NCBI GenBank assembly: GCA_037974335.1
Contig: CM075760.1
Location: 12,253,791 to 12,317,790, forward strand
From: Prionace glauca
Taxonomy: Eukaryota; Chordata; Chondrichthyes; Carcharhiniformes; Carcharhinidae
DNA length: 64,000 nt
Reading direction: 5' to 3'
The first letter of the stretch is position 1, and every line of letters begins with the position of its first letter. The position numbers were made by a program, and so were the translations under genes. The notes beneath the pieces were generated by a model. That model was not told the DNA's origin, did not search any database, and was given only the letters and a program-made list of their open reading frames with translations. This document shows, piece by piece, positions 21,984 to 32,254 of this stretch.

Positions 21984-22574
21984 TCACTTGTGAACTAGCC
22001 TGTGTCTCAGCAGGAGGGAGGACCAAGTAAATCTCTGCCCACAAACAGAGCAGATGAATGGCGTCTCCCTGGTGTGCATGCGCTGGTGCTCCTGTAGGAT
22101 AGATAACCTGCTGAATCCCTTCCCACATGCAGAGCAGGTGAAAGGTCTCTCTCCAGTGTGAATTTGCTGGAGTATCAGCAGGTTGGCTGACTGTGTGAAT
22201 CTCTTCCCACACTCAAAGCAGATGAATGACTTCTCTCCAGTGTGAACTCGCTGGTGTATCAGTAGGTTGGAGGACTGAGTGAATCTCTTCCCACACTCAG
22301 AGCAAGTAAATGGTCTCTCCCGGGTGTGAACTCGATGGTGTGTTAGCAAGTTGGTTGACTGAGTGAATCCTTTCCCACACTCTGAGCAGATGAATGGCCT
22401 CTCTCCAGTGTGAACACGCAGGTGTGACTGCAGTGTGGATGACTTGCTAAATCCCTGCCCACACGTGGAACAGGTGAAAGGACTCTCCCCAGTGTGAACC
22501 CGTTGATGAGTTTCCAGGGCAGATGGGCAACGGAATCCCTTCCCACAGTCCCCACATCTCCATCTTTTCTCCAT
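21984..22574 (-). CDS. C2H2 zinc-finger protein, seven fingers
   Basis: The ATG at 22574 starts MEKRWRCGDCGKGFR, the family start; the open frame goes further upstream but into decayed finger sequence. The protein has 196 codons with seven C2H2 fingers and ends RHRLVHK and stop. Finger five has Leu in place of the first zinc-binding His (NLLILQQIH where relatives have NLLIHQQIH), so it probably does not fold normally. It lies head to head with the plus-strand finger gene starting at 22874, 300 bp away, so the two may share control sequence, but no GC-rich promoter is visible between them. No acceptor was assigned. Confidence 0.7.
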   Translation of the reverse strand: MEKRWRCGDCGKGFRCPSALETHQRVHTGESPFTCSTCGQGFSKSSTLQSHLRVHTGERPFICSECGKGFTQSTNLLTHHRVHTRERPFTCSECGKRFTQSSNLLIHQRVHTGEKSFICFECGKRFTQSANLLILQQIHTGERPFTCSACGKGFSRLSILQEHQRMHTRETPFICSVCGQRFTWSSLLLRHRLVHK

Positions 22575-23334
22575 GGTGCCGGTATCCCTGTGTCTCTGCA
22601 GGTTGAGCCAGTTGGGTTTTTGTGGAGATTGAGCAGTTTTCATGATCACTTTTTCCTCCTGCTGGCCCACAAATTTACCACATTCATTCAGCTCACATTC
22701 ACAGGTTGCTTTTGTGTTTGTGTGAATTCTCTCTCACTCCCTTTTTTTCTTTTTTTAAAATCACAGGATTGAGGAGGAGGGGGATTGACAATCGGGAATC
22801 TCGAATCAAACATCACATCAGAATCTGAGAATCATCCAGTTTGTCATAACCTGAATATCACAGGACTTCCAACATGGAAGGAAGCAGTCCCGTTCTCAGT
22901 GGGGAGAAACGGTACACATGTTCTGTGTGTGGACAAAGATTCAGCCAATCATCTGGCCTTTTGAAACATCAGCGAGCTCACACTGGAGGCAGGCTGTTCA
23001 TTTGCAGTGTTTGTGGGAAAGGATTTACTCGATCATTCACCCTTCTCAGACACCAACGAGTTCACACTGGGGAGAGGCCGTTTACCTGCTCTGTGTGTGG
23101 AAAGGAATTCACTCAGTTATCCTGCCTGCTGACACACCAACACACTCACACTGGGGAGAGGCTCTTCACCTGCTCCGAATGTGGGAAGGGATTCATTAAT
23201 TCGACTAATTTACAGACACACCAGCGTGTTCACACTGGAGAGAGACCTTTCACCTGCCCTGCGTGTGGCAACGGATTCACAAATTCATCCAACCTGCAGA
23301 GACACCAGCGAGGGACACCCCGGGGGACACCCCG

Positions 23335-24010
23335 TTCACCTGCTCTGTGTGTGGAAGGGAATTCACTCAGTTATCCCATCTGCAGAGACACCAGCGAGTT
23401 CACACTGGGGAGAGGCCATTTACCTGTTCTGATTGTGGAAGGGAATTCACTCAGTTATCTCACCTGCAGAGACACCAGTGAGTTCATACGGGGGAGAGAC
23501 CATTTACCTGTTCTGTGTGTGGAAGGGAATTCACTCAGTTATCCCATCTGCAGAGACACCAGCGAGTTCACACTGGGGAGAGACCATTGACCTGTTCTGA
23601 TTGTGGAAAGGAATTCACTCAGTTATCTCATCTGCAGAGACACCAGCGAGTTCATACGGGGGAGAGACCATTTACCTGTTCTGTGTGTGGAAGGGAATTC
23701 ACTCAGTTATCCCATCTGCAGAGACACCAGCGAGTTCACACTGGGGAGAGACCATTGACCTGTTCTGATTGTGGAAAGGAATTCACTCAGTTATCTCATC
23801 TGCAGAGACACCAGCGAGTTCATACGGGGGAGAGACCATTTACCTGTTCTGTGTGTGGAAGGGAATTCACTCAGTTATCCCATCTGCAGAGACACCAGCG
23901 AGTTCACACTGGGGAGAGACCATTGACCTGTTCTGATTGTGGAAAGGAATTCACTCAGTTATCTCATCTGCAGAGACACCAGCGAGTTCACACTGGGGAG
24001 AGACCATTCA
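23335..24010 (+). repeat. 168-bp tandem repeat encoding finger pairs, four copies
   Basis: Each unit encodes two fingers ([20 protein letters not shown] and [20 protein letters not shown]). The starts are spaced by exactly 168 bp (the VCGREF codons at about 23347, 23515, 23683 and 23851). Units differ by only a few bases, including synonymous sites, so the expansion or gene conversion is recent. All fingers share the same contact residues. Confidence 0.9.
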
Positions 24011-24346
24011 CCTGCTCCGAGTGTGGGAAGGGATTCACTCAGGCAAATGACCTGCTCAGGCACAAACGGGTTCACACTGGGGAGAGACCATTTATCTGCT
24101 CTGAGTGTGGAAAGGGATTCACTCGGTCATCCCACCTATTGGATCACCAGAGAATTCACACTGAGGAGAGACCATTTATCTGCTCTGAGTGTGGGAAGGG
24201 ATTCACTACCTTATCCAGCTGGGAGGGGCACAAGCGAGTTCACACTGAGGCAAGAACTTTGAGCTGCACTGAGCCTGGGAAGGGAGTCACAGTCTCACCC
24301 AGTCAGCAGGGACACCGGAGAGTTCAGACTGAGGACAGTCCATTTC

Positions 24347-24670
24347 CCCGTCCCGAGGACGGTCCGGTTCCCCGCCCCGAGGACGGTCCGGTTCCCCGCC
24401 CCGAGGACGGTCCGGTTCCCCGCCCCGAGGACGGTCCGGTTCCCCGCCCCGAGGACGGTCCGGTTCCCCGCCCCGAGGACGGTCCGGTTCCCCGCCCCGA
24501 GGACGGTCCGGTTCCCCGCCCCGAGGACGGTCCGGTTCCCCGCCCCGAGGACGGTCCGGTTCCCCGCCCCGAGGATGGTCCGGTTCCCCGCCCCGAGGAT
24601 GGTCCGGTTCCCCGCCCCGAGGACGGTCCGGTTCCCCGCCCCGAGGACGGTCCGGTTCCCCGCCCCGAGT
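24347..24670 (+). repeat. 24-bp coding minisatellite, about 13 copies
   Basis: The unit encodes PEDGPVPR and is repeated about thirteen times in frame with two or three single-base variants (GAC/GAT). It replaces the linker and finger region between a decayed finger and a half-finger. It is GC-rich with CCGG and CCCCG runs. Confidence 0.95.
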
Positions 24671-24954
24671 CTGGGAAGGGATTCATTCCGTTCTCTAACC
24701 TGCTGACAGACGAACGAGGCGAGACTGATGAAAGACCTTTTATATGTCCAGACGGAGGGACTTGTTTTCAGAGTTCTGTGGAATTGGGGTCCCATCAACA
24801 CGGTCACACTGACGAGAGACTATTCAGCTGCTCTCACTGTGGGGCTGCGTTCACACAATCGTCTGACCTCACTGAACACCAATGCACACACTCTGGGGAA
24901 AAGCTCCTCACTTTCCCCAAACATGGAAAGGGATTCACTCAGTCATCCAACCTG

Positions 24955-25215
24955 CTGACACACCAGCAAGGTCGCAGTGTGAAGAGGGGGTTCACTTGTC
25001 CCGAGTGTGGGAAGGGATTTACTCAGTCAACCAACCTGCTGACACACCAGCAAGGTCGCAGTGTGAAGAGGGGGTTCACTTGTCCCGAGTGTGGGAAGGG
25101 ATTTACTCAGTCAACCAACCTGCTGACACACCAGCAAGGTCGCAGTGTGAAGAGGGGGTTCACTTGTCCCGAGTGTGGGAAGGGATTTACTCAGTCAACC
25201 AACCTGCTGAGACAC
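24955..25215 (+). repeat. 84-bp tandem repeat encoding one finger, three copies
   Basis: The unit encodes FTCPECGKGFTQSTNLLTHQ plus QGRSVKRG. In copies one and two the last His position is Arg (HQQGR), so they lack a ligand; copy three ends HQRVH. The copies are almost identical. Confidence 0.9.
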
Positions 25216-26427
25216 CAGCGGGTTCACACCGGGGAGAGGCCCTTCCTCTGCTCCCAGTGTGGGAAGAGTTTTATTAATTCCACTAACCTGCTGCGGCACC
25301 AGCGAGTTCACACTGAGGAGAGACCATTCATGTGCTCTGAGTGTGGGAAGAGATTCACTCAGTTACCACATCTACAGAGACACCAGCGAGTTCACACAGG
25401 GGAGAAGCCGTTCGCCTGCACTGTGTGTGAGAAGGGATTCGCTCAGTTATCGCACCTGGTAAGACACCAGCGAGTTCACACCGGGGAGAAACCATTCACC
25501 TGCTCCCAGTGTGGGAGGGAATTCACCCAGTCAAATGACTTGCTGAGACACCAGAGAGTTCACACTGAGGAGAGACCCTTCATGTGCTGACTGTGGGAAG
25601 AGATTCACTCAGTTATCCAGTCTGCTGAAACACCAGAGAGTTCACACTAGGGGGAGGTCCACCTGTTCTACATGAGAAAACAGATCCTCTCAGTCATCCT
25701 GCCTCCTTCGATCACCAGTAATTTCACATTGGGAAAAACCCTTTAAATCTCGGGACTGTGGGAAATACAATAAATGTTCCTGGGAACTGTAACTTCTACA
25801 TGTTCATACTGATGAGATACCGTTCAGGGGCTCTCACTGCAGATGCACCCAGGAAATCATTTTAACTCACTGTACCCAGAAATTTCACAGTGTGGACAGC
25901 CTCCACCTGCCCTGAATGTTGGAAGGAATTTGCTTATTTATCCCATGTGCTGAGATACCAGTGAGTTCACAATTAAATACAGTGATCAGATTTTGCTGTT
26001 AATCATGTTCAGGATTGAATCATGTTCATTGGGGTCTGTTTCTGCTGATGTCAGTAAACCCCACCCTAGCTATAGGGGCTGATCCTCTTGCTAAAAGTCA
26101 AATAAATCAACTTTGCATCAAATAAACTTGTATTCTTTTTACTAACTCCGACGTCGTCAGGAGGTCTCTCCCCTCCCCTGTCTCCTCCGTCCTCACCTCC
26201 AACAATAAGTGTGAGGATTTCATGGAGTTCCTCTGTCATTAAGATTGAGACAATCTGATCAGCTGCCTCTGCTGCTTCCTCCCTTCCACTAGCCCATTGG
26301 ACTGAACGGCTTCCCCTGAACCCCCACATCTTCCCCTCGTTTCTTTCTCATATCCCTTCATGTCCATCTTGTCCGTCAGATCCACCATGTGCTCACAAAG
26401 GGCTGGATGGACACCCTCTCTGCTGTA

Positions 26428-26512
26428 AGCCATGATCTTATTGAATGGCGGGGCAGGCTCGAAGGGCCAGATGGCCTACTCCTGCTCCTATTTCTTATGT
26501 TCTTATGTAACA
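26428..26512 (+). mobile_element. LINE 3' tail
   Basis: AGCCATGATCTTATTGAATG to CTATTTCTTATGTTCTTATG is the 3' UTR end of the CR1-like family on the plus strand; only the tail is present. Confidence 0.75.
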
Positions 26513-26844
26513 ATTGGTCATCAACCCCAAATTGCTGATCGCCAAACTTACCCACGTAAACTGCTATTGTTCTCACTTTCCAGGTGTTACCCTGACGCTA
26601 TTAAATATTTGATATGTGAAACTAACAAACAATGGTGTGTGGGTTTGTTACTGACATATTGACAGAGGTCAGGATGGACGTGAACTATCATCACACGGTG
26701 TGAATGGTCGGAGCTGGAACTTGGGTTTTGTACTCTATAGGGAGGTTGGGGAGGGGAGGAAGAAAGTGGGGTTAGGGTTATAATCAGATCAGCCACGATC
26801 ATATTGAACAATGGAATAGCCTCAAAAAGCTGGGTGGCCTGCTC

Positions 26845-27392
26845 CTAACTCGTATGAGAATTCCTACAGTGCAGGAGGCCATTCTGCCCATCGAATCTGC
26901 ACCAACCAGGCCTTATCCCCACAACCCCATGCATTGGTATGTCATTAGGTTGCTTAACTCAGTGAATCCCTTCCCACACTCAGAGCAGAGGAATGACCTC
27001 TCTCTAATACTAATCCCCTGACACTAGGCTCAATTTTGAATGGCCAATCAACCTAACTTGTGCATCTATGGACTGTAGGAGGATTCGCATTCTAATCAGT
27101 AATCTCTAAACTGTCTGTGCTTTAAATGCTCTGTCTGAGGCCAGAACTCTCCATTCACCTGACGAAGAGGCAGTCCCCTCGAAAGCTTGTGAGTATATTA
27201 TCAAATAAATAGGTTGGACTAAAACCTGGTGTTGTCAGACTTTTTACTGTAGGAGGAAACCAGAGCATCCAGAGGAAATGCATGCAGACACAGGGAGAAT
27301 GTGCAAACTCGATACAGATAATGACCCAAGGCCGGAATTGAACACGGGTCCCTGGTGCTGTGAGACAGTAATCCTATCCACTGTGATGCCCT
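26845..27392 (-). mobile_element. HE1-like SINE split by another repeat
   Basis: A diverged minus-strand SINE (tail at 26860-26950, tRNA head near 27340-27392). A 162-bp repeat sits at 27084-27245, flanked by ACTGTAGGAGGA on both sides (27072-27083 and 27246-27257). Confidence 0.7.
27084..27245 (+). repeat. Inserted copy of the AAAGCTTGTGAG/GGTGTTGT repeat
   Basis: The sequence TTCGCATTCTAATCAGTAAT to GGTGTTGTCAGACTTTTT equals one half of each arm of the 17.66-18.39 kb palindrome. A 12-bp target duplication marks it as a mobile element copied by insertion. Confidence 0.8.
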
Positions 27393-27554
27393 GTGGCAGG
27401 ATCTCATCCTCACTTTCCCAGATTCAAACAAAGACTGTCCATCTCTAATGGCAGCCAGATTGTCCACAATCCTCTGCGCTGTAGAAACTGTTCTATCTGC
27501 CTCAGGCTGGCCGGGTGGATGGTACATGCTCAGTCACTGACAGGTCACAATGCC

Positions 27555-27765
27555 TATGTGATTGATGGCAGCTCCGGACTAATAGAAAGAGGAGGCGGGC
27601 CTGGCGGACTGTACAGGAGCATCTGGTCCTCCAACCAATTGGAGAGAATGAGGGGCGGGCCTGAGCCTGGGTCTCCCTCATTGGCTGAAACCCTGCACCA
27701 TTGTGAAACTGCTCTGTGTCTGGCCCAGGAGGAGGTCCTCCCCCCACCCCCCCTCCCCCACACAC
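27555..27765. promoter_or_regulatory. GC-box/CCAAT promoter-like patch
   Basis: Contains two GGGGCGGGCC or GAGGCGGGCC boxes, CCAAT or ATTGG at about 27634, 27637 and 27680, and TGAGCCTGGG text in a GC-rich island. The layout resembles the finger-gene promoters, but no first exon or gene could be linked to it. Confidence 0.4.
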
Positions 27766-28091
27766 ACTGGGTGCACGTAGATCAGGAATGTGGGGCTGAA
27801 GTGCAAACAAAACATCAACAAAAGGTTTTTATTTAGAAAACTGAGAAGGTGTATATGGCTGCAACATCGAGTTTCAGATTATGTTCAGTAACAAACTGAA
27901 ATTATGCAGATTTCCCTCACTAAATGAATGCTTCTGCCTGCTTTTGAAGGAGGACCATTCACGTGTTAGGCAAACGCGATAACCACTAAATACAGAAACA
28001 AGTGACAAAGACAGCAACAGGTGTGAACCATTCAGATCCTGGAATCCCTTCAACATTGACTGATCTATAAAGTTTAATTTATTCGTCACAA

Positions 28092-28470
28092 GAAAGGCTT
28101 ACCTTAACATTGCAATGAAGTTAGTATGAAACTCCCTGAGTATCCACTGTCCAGTACCTGTTCGGGATAATGTACCAAACCAGCACATCTTTCAGAATTT
28201 GGGAGGAAATCCAGAGGACATCCACGCAGACATGGGGAGAATGTGCAGACTCCACACAAACAGGCCGGAACAGAACCCGGGTCCCTGGCGCTATGAGACA
28301 GCAGTGCTAACCCACTGTGTCACCGTGCCCCCAGGAATCGAACCAGGGTCCCTGGCGCTGTGAGACAGCAGTGTCTAACCCACTGTGTCACCGTGCCCCT
28401 GGGAATCGAACCCGGGTCCCTGGCGGTGAGACAGCAGCGCTAACCCACTGTTTCACAGTGCAGCAGGACC
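28092..28470 (-). mobile_element. HE1-like SINE with triplicated tRNA head
   Basis: A minus-strand SINE whose 3' part (GGCTTACCTTAACATTGCAA) is normal, but the tRNA-like head with its B-box (GAACCCGGGTCCCTGGCG, then CAGCAGTGCTAACCCACTG) occurs three times in tandem at about 28270-28333, 28334-28401 and 28402-28462. Confidence 0.8.
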
Positions 28471-29029
28471 AACATTTGTGTTTGAACTAACATCACCATG
28501 GATTGATCAGTTGTTGCTGTTTGTAGAATCTTACTATGCACAAACTGACTGCTGGGATCAGTAACAACTCATATTTATACAACACGTTTATTGCAATAAA
28601 ACATCCCAAGGTCCTTCAGAGGAATTTTGTAACAAAATACTGAATCACACTGGGAGTTAGTGAATTGAGGGGAAAACATGTCTGTACTGATGTTATTGTG
28701 GCATCATGAGCGTTCCACATACAACATGACTTGTATCTATAAATTCTCATCTTGAACATTTCAATTGAAATTTCAAGGCGAGCAGAGCTTTTTGAGCAGA
28801 ATGGTTCAGATTCCCATCCCCTTTAATGTGAACAAGTTGTTTCTGATTTCACTACAGAGGTTGTCTATTAAACAATGACTGAACACAGGGGGTGAATGTG
28901 AAAAGCTGAAGTTTCCAGTTGAAGAGGTTCCCAATGTCTCTGAGCAGCTGAACTGGGGAAGCCTTTGGGCAGAGACTGTCCTGCTGCTATTTCCCTTCCT
29001 GACCACCGGGGGTCGCTGTAACACTCCCG

Positions 29030-29640
29030 GGCGCTGCTCCTCCCAGTGACACCTCTTGCCCAGTCCGGCCCGGCCGCTGCTCGTTGGCGGAACATCCGGG
29101 TCCTGCAGAGAGGCGGGGTCAGCCGCCATATTGCCATGACATCACTACAGCCCCTCCCCCCCGGCTGAAGCGGCGTTTCAGAAATGTAGAAAGTGAGTGA
29201 AATTCCCACCCGGAAATCCCGCCCGGAGCGGAATTAAAATTAAATAAAATACATATTTTTATAAAGAGGCAGGTGGCGGAACCGCGCATGTGCTGTAGTA
29301 TTTTCCCAGAGCGCACCGCGCGGGTGTGATTGAAAACCAGACGGAATAAAAAACAGAAATGATTTTCCCGAATGGAGAAGGAACCGAAAGTCTGACGGGT
29401 GAGGATGTGAATAATAATCATCAAGATTCAACATATTAAAAGATTCAAATGTAACTGCCTGGGCGCATGTGCAGGAGGGGAATTCCCCCAGAGTGCAGCG
29501 CGCGGGACGCCGTCTCCCCTGGCAACGCAATATGGCCGCCGGCGGTGGTGTGATTGTGGCGCAGGCGCAGTAAGGTCTGCCTGCAGCCCATTGTCCAGAC
29601 TACCCCCCAGTGGATGTGGTGGGGATGGTGCAGCAGATGG
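29030..29640. promoter_or_regulatory. CpG-rich island with YY1- and NRF1-like sites
   Basis: GC- and CpG-rich in an AT-rich setting. Two YY1-like motifs in opposite orientation are visible (GCCGCCATATTG near 29120 and CAATATGGCCGCCGG near 29528), as is an NRF1-like GCGCATGTGC near 29284 and again near 29463. It looks like one or two promoters, possibly bidirectional. The frames here are short and none resembles a known protein. Confidence 0.5.
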
Positions 29641-29779
29641 AGCAACAATCCCAGTTTCAATGGGGGGAGAGAAGCTGCAATGCTGCTCCCTGTTGTTTAC
29701 TCCTCTCCCCAGCCTCAGCATTGCAGAGTGTTTAAACAAGAGGGTGCATTGTCACAGCAGCAGGGTCTCCATGTCCTTC

Positions 29780-30080
29780 CAGTAGTAAGGTGACCAGAAC
29801 TGGACGCAGTTCTCCAAATGCGGTCTAACCAACGTTCTGTACAACTGCAGCATTAGACGCCAGCTCTTATACTATACACCCCTTCCTATAAAGGCTAGCA
29901 TTCTGTAAGCTTTCTTCGCAACTTTCTCCACCTGTGTTGCCACCTTCAGAGACAAGAACACTTGCACTCCTGGGTCCCTCTGCATTTCTACACTCTTAAC
30001 TGGTCTTCCCTTTATCATGTAACTCCTCTCTACATTATTCCTTCCAAAATGCATCACCTCACATTTATCAGGATCAATAT
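29780..30080 (-). mobile_element. LINE RT fragment
   Basis: Minus-strand translation gives MMHFGRNNVERSYMIKGRPV and KKAYRMLAFIGRG, the part of a CR1-like RT after the catalytic core. It is diverged. Confidence 0.75.
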
Positions 30081-30114
30081 ATATCTTGAGAAATTTGCCT
30101 ACCTTGGAATTGCT

Positions 30115-30660
30115 CTCGCAGAGATATTACCACGATGCCCTTTCAACATTGATAGAGTACTTACAGCAGAGAAGAAGGCCGTTTTGAAGCGTCATGTGTG
30201 TGTTGGCCCTCTAAAGGACCAATTCATCCAATAACACTCTGTACCCCACAGTCTAGCATTTTGTTCATTTTCAGACAATTATCCAATCCCATTTTGAACC
30301 CATTAATTGGCTCTGCCTGCAGCACACTCTCAAACAGCACATTCCAGGTCTGGGTCACTCACTGTCTGAAAATGTTTTTTCCTGATGTCTCCATGTTTCC
30401 TTCACCAAGTTAGTTCAACCCGCGCCCTCTGTGTCAAAATCCTTCTGCCATTGAAAGTTTCTCTCTATCTACTCTGTCAAGACCCCTTCAGGATTTTGAA
30501 TGCCTCATTAAAGTCACATCAGCAACTTTCTGTTAAGAAAATTAGTCCCAAACTCTCCAAAATATATTCGTCACTGAAGTTTCTGAACTCTGGAACTATT
30601 CTCGTGTTTTCCTCCTGCATCCAGTCCACTGATTTTACATTCTGCTTTACGTTCGGTCAG
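30115..30660 (-). mobile_element. Old LINE 3' fragment
   Basis: Minus-strand text around GCACATTCCAGGTCTGGGTC and CAAAATCCTTCTGCCATTG resembles the last RT codons of another CR1-like family (xRVWNSL and LF-type segments). It is heavily decayed. Confidence 0.5.
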
Positions 30661-30812
30661 TTAGTGCCTGCTTGAACACATGAAACATAATCTTTCTTCA
30701 TGCCCTGGAGTGAAGATTCGGAGCAAATTCATTTCTCATTTCTGTTGGACTAAGGGGAATCAGACAAGGTTAAGGGCAGTTTAAATGCTGCTGGTCCTCC
30801 ATAAGACCATAG

Positions 30813-31228
30813 GAAAGAAACATGAGAGATAGGAGCAGGAGTAGGCCATCTAGCCCTTCGAGTCTGCCCCGCCATTCAATAAGATCATGGCTGACCTGAA
30901 CTGGATCAGTTCCACTTTCCCACTTTCTCCCCATAACCCTTAATTCCCTTGTCTGTCAAAATCTACCCGTGTCTTAAATATATTCAACGAGGTAGCCTCC
31001 ACCACTTCAATGGGCAGAGAATTCCAAAGATTCACCATCCCTTTGAGTGAAAAAGTTCCTCCTCAACTCTGACATAAAGTGCACCTCTCCCCCCCTTATC
31101 TTGAGGCTGTGCTCTCTAGTCCTGCTATCCTTTCTAAGTGGGAAGAATCCCTCTCCCTCTACCCTATCCATCCCTTTCATTATCTTATACGTCTCTATAA
31201 CATCCCCCCTCATCCTTCTAAACTCCAT
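30813..31228 (-). mobile_element. CR1-like LINE 3' end
   Basis: The minus strand reads FRRMRGDVIETYKIMKGMDR and SRTREHSLKIRGG, then a 3' UTR with AGATAGGAGCAGGAGTAGGC. Same family as 60112-62340, 5'-truncated. Confidence 0.8.
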
Positions 31229-31528
31229 GACAGACCAGTTTATGAGTGAATTCACTGAGGTTCTCCTCCTTCTTCACTCATTCTGTCTCTGGATTTGATC
31301 AGAAAAAGGCAGAGATGAAGGTGTCTTTACACGGGTGGGTCACTGGGTGGCGCAGTGACTCTGTCTCTAAAGGGTCCTGAGTTCAACCACATCCCACCCA
31401 TGACTGGGGGGGGACATGCCTATCTGGGAAAGGGGGGGAAACCGGACCATAGGGAAATGGAGCGGAGTTGATGGGTTTAGGAGAACGGAATTAAGCCAAG
31501 ACCGGGATGGTTAAATTTTTATTCAAAA

Positions 31529-31534
31529 TTTATT
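31529..31534 (-). terminator. PolyA signal candidate for the membrane IgM transcript
   Basis: AATAAA on the minus strand about 450 bp beyond the membrane stop codon; another AATAAA lies at 31518-31523. It is the natural end for the membrane form, though the cleavage site is not shown. Confidence 0.5.
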
Positions 31535-31983
31535 TAAAAATTCAGAGAATATTTTACAGCGAAATTGTTTTTTTTAAAGTTAGGAAAGTGAACATAGCGA
31601 TCGAGGGTCACATTGAGAACAGGAGACATGTACAGAGAATCCGTCAATATTTGTACATCTGTTACATTAACCAGAAAGAGAATACAGATCCTTAATAGAA
31701 AGAGGAATTAACAAACGTGAATAAGGAATGAGAAATTATTTATACATTAATTTTACACTAGGAGGGAAACTATTAACCACAATAACATTATAACAAAAAA
31801 CAACCTCGTACTTTTCACACTGAAAACTGAAATAATGTCTATTGTTGCCTCAGTTACAGATCCAGAATGATAAACTGAGAGACATTTACTGATAGATTCA
31901 CCGAGAGCAGATATTGTATTGGAGCCATACACAGATCTTTATAATCAGCTGAGGGAAATCTGCAGCGTCCAAAATTCAACCCA

Positions 31984-31992
31984 TCATTTGAT
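31984..31992 (-). CDS. IGHM: IgM membrane exon 2 (last two codons)
   Basis: After the acceptor TTTTACAG the exon reads ATC AAA TGA, giving Ile-Lys-stop. With the LVK end of membrane exon 1 it makes the short cytoplasmic end LVKIK, compared with KVK in most vertebrate IgM. Phase 0 on both sides agrees. The 3' UTR continues to about 31.5 kb. Confidence 0.85.
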   Translation of the reverse strand: MK

Positions 31993-32126
31993 CTGTAAAA
32001 TAAAGAGGCAATATTGAAGCAGATGTTTCTGATGCGGGACATTAATGTTTTTAATCAGTGAAACAATGAGAGATTTTTCAAATCCATTCTGCCAGTTTGA
32101 AATGTGAGTGAATTGAATCATCTCAC

Positions 32127-32254
32127 CTTCACCAGAGTGACGGCAGTGCTGTCGAAAATGCTCAGGAAGAACAGGACGATGAATGTGGAAGCGGTTGTCC
32201 AGATGTTGCTGTTATCATCCTCACTGTCTTCAATCCAGATGCGGTCGGTGGGGT
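32127..32254 (-). CDS. IGHM: IgM membrane exon 1 (linker and transmembrane helix)
   Basis: The 128-bp exon has acceptor CCCCTAG and donor AAG/GTGAGA. It encodes an acidic linker ([17 protein letters not shown]) and the B-cell-receptor type helix [19 protein letters not shown], then AVTLVK. It splices from a donor inside C4 (at 35681), which removes the secretory tail; the joined codon is G+AC, giving Asp. The helix keeps the conserved TTASTF face that contacts the Ig-alpha/beta signalling pair. In place of the usual FYS it has FDS: the codon GAC puts a charged Asp where Tyr is nearly invariant in vertebrate IgM. This could affect signalling assembly or be a sequence error. Confidence 0.93.

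Larger units (their letters stand above)
22874..25970 (+). pseudogene. Large C2H2 zinc-finger gene, about 28 fingers, frame broken
   Basis: The acceptor AATCACAG ends at 22766; ATG is at 22874 (MEGSSPVLSGEKRYTCSVCG). Five fingers follow in the first frame. At about 23320 a small GGGACACCCC duplication replaces a linker and shifts the frame. The fingers continue in frame one, with TGA in place of CGA at 23479-23481, then open to a stop at 25588-25590, where two bases are missing (ATGTGCTGACTG). Decayed fingers go on to about 25970. Within the open part are about six near-identical fingers, an acidic-proline repeat, half-fingers and three copies of an 84-bp finger. Several fingers have lost zinc ligands (CTEPGK, CPDGGT, HQQGR). 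A protein from an internal ATG remains possible; errors from misassembled repeats are also possible. Confidence 0.65.

Noticed and set aside
24295-24807. Minus-strand frame of GAGNRTVL repeats
   Set aside because: Antisense shadow of the PEDGPVPR minisatellite.
31330-31450. tRNA gene or SINE head (GAGTTCAACC)
   Set aside because: Only a loose B-box match with no foldable cloverleaf and no body or tail of the local SINE families.
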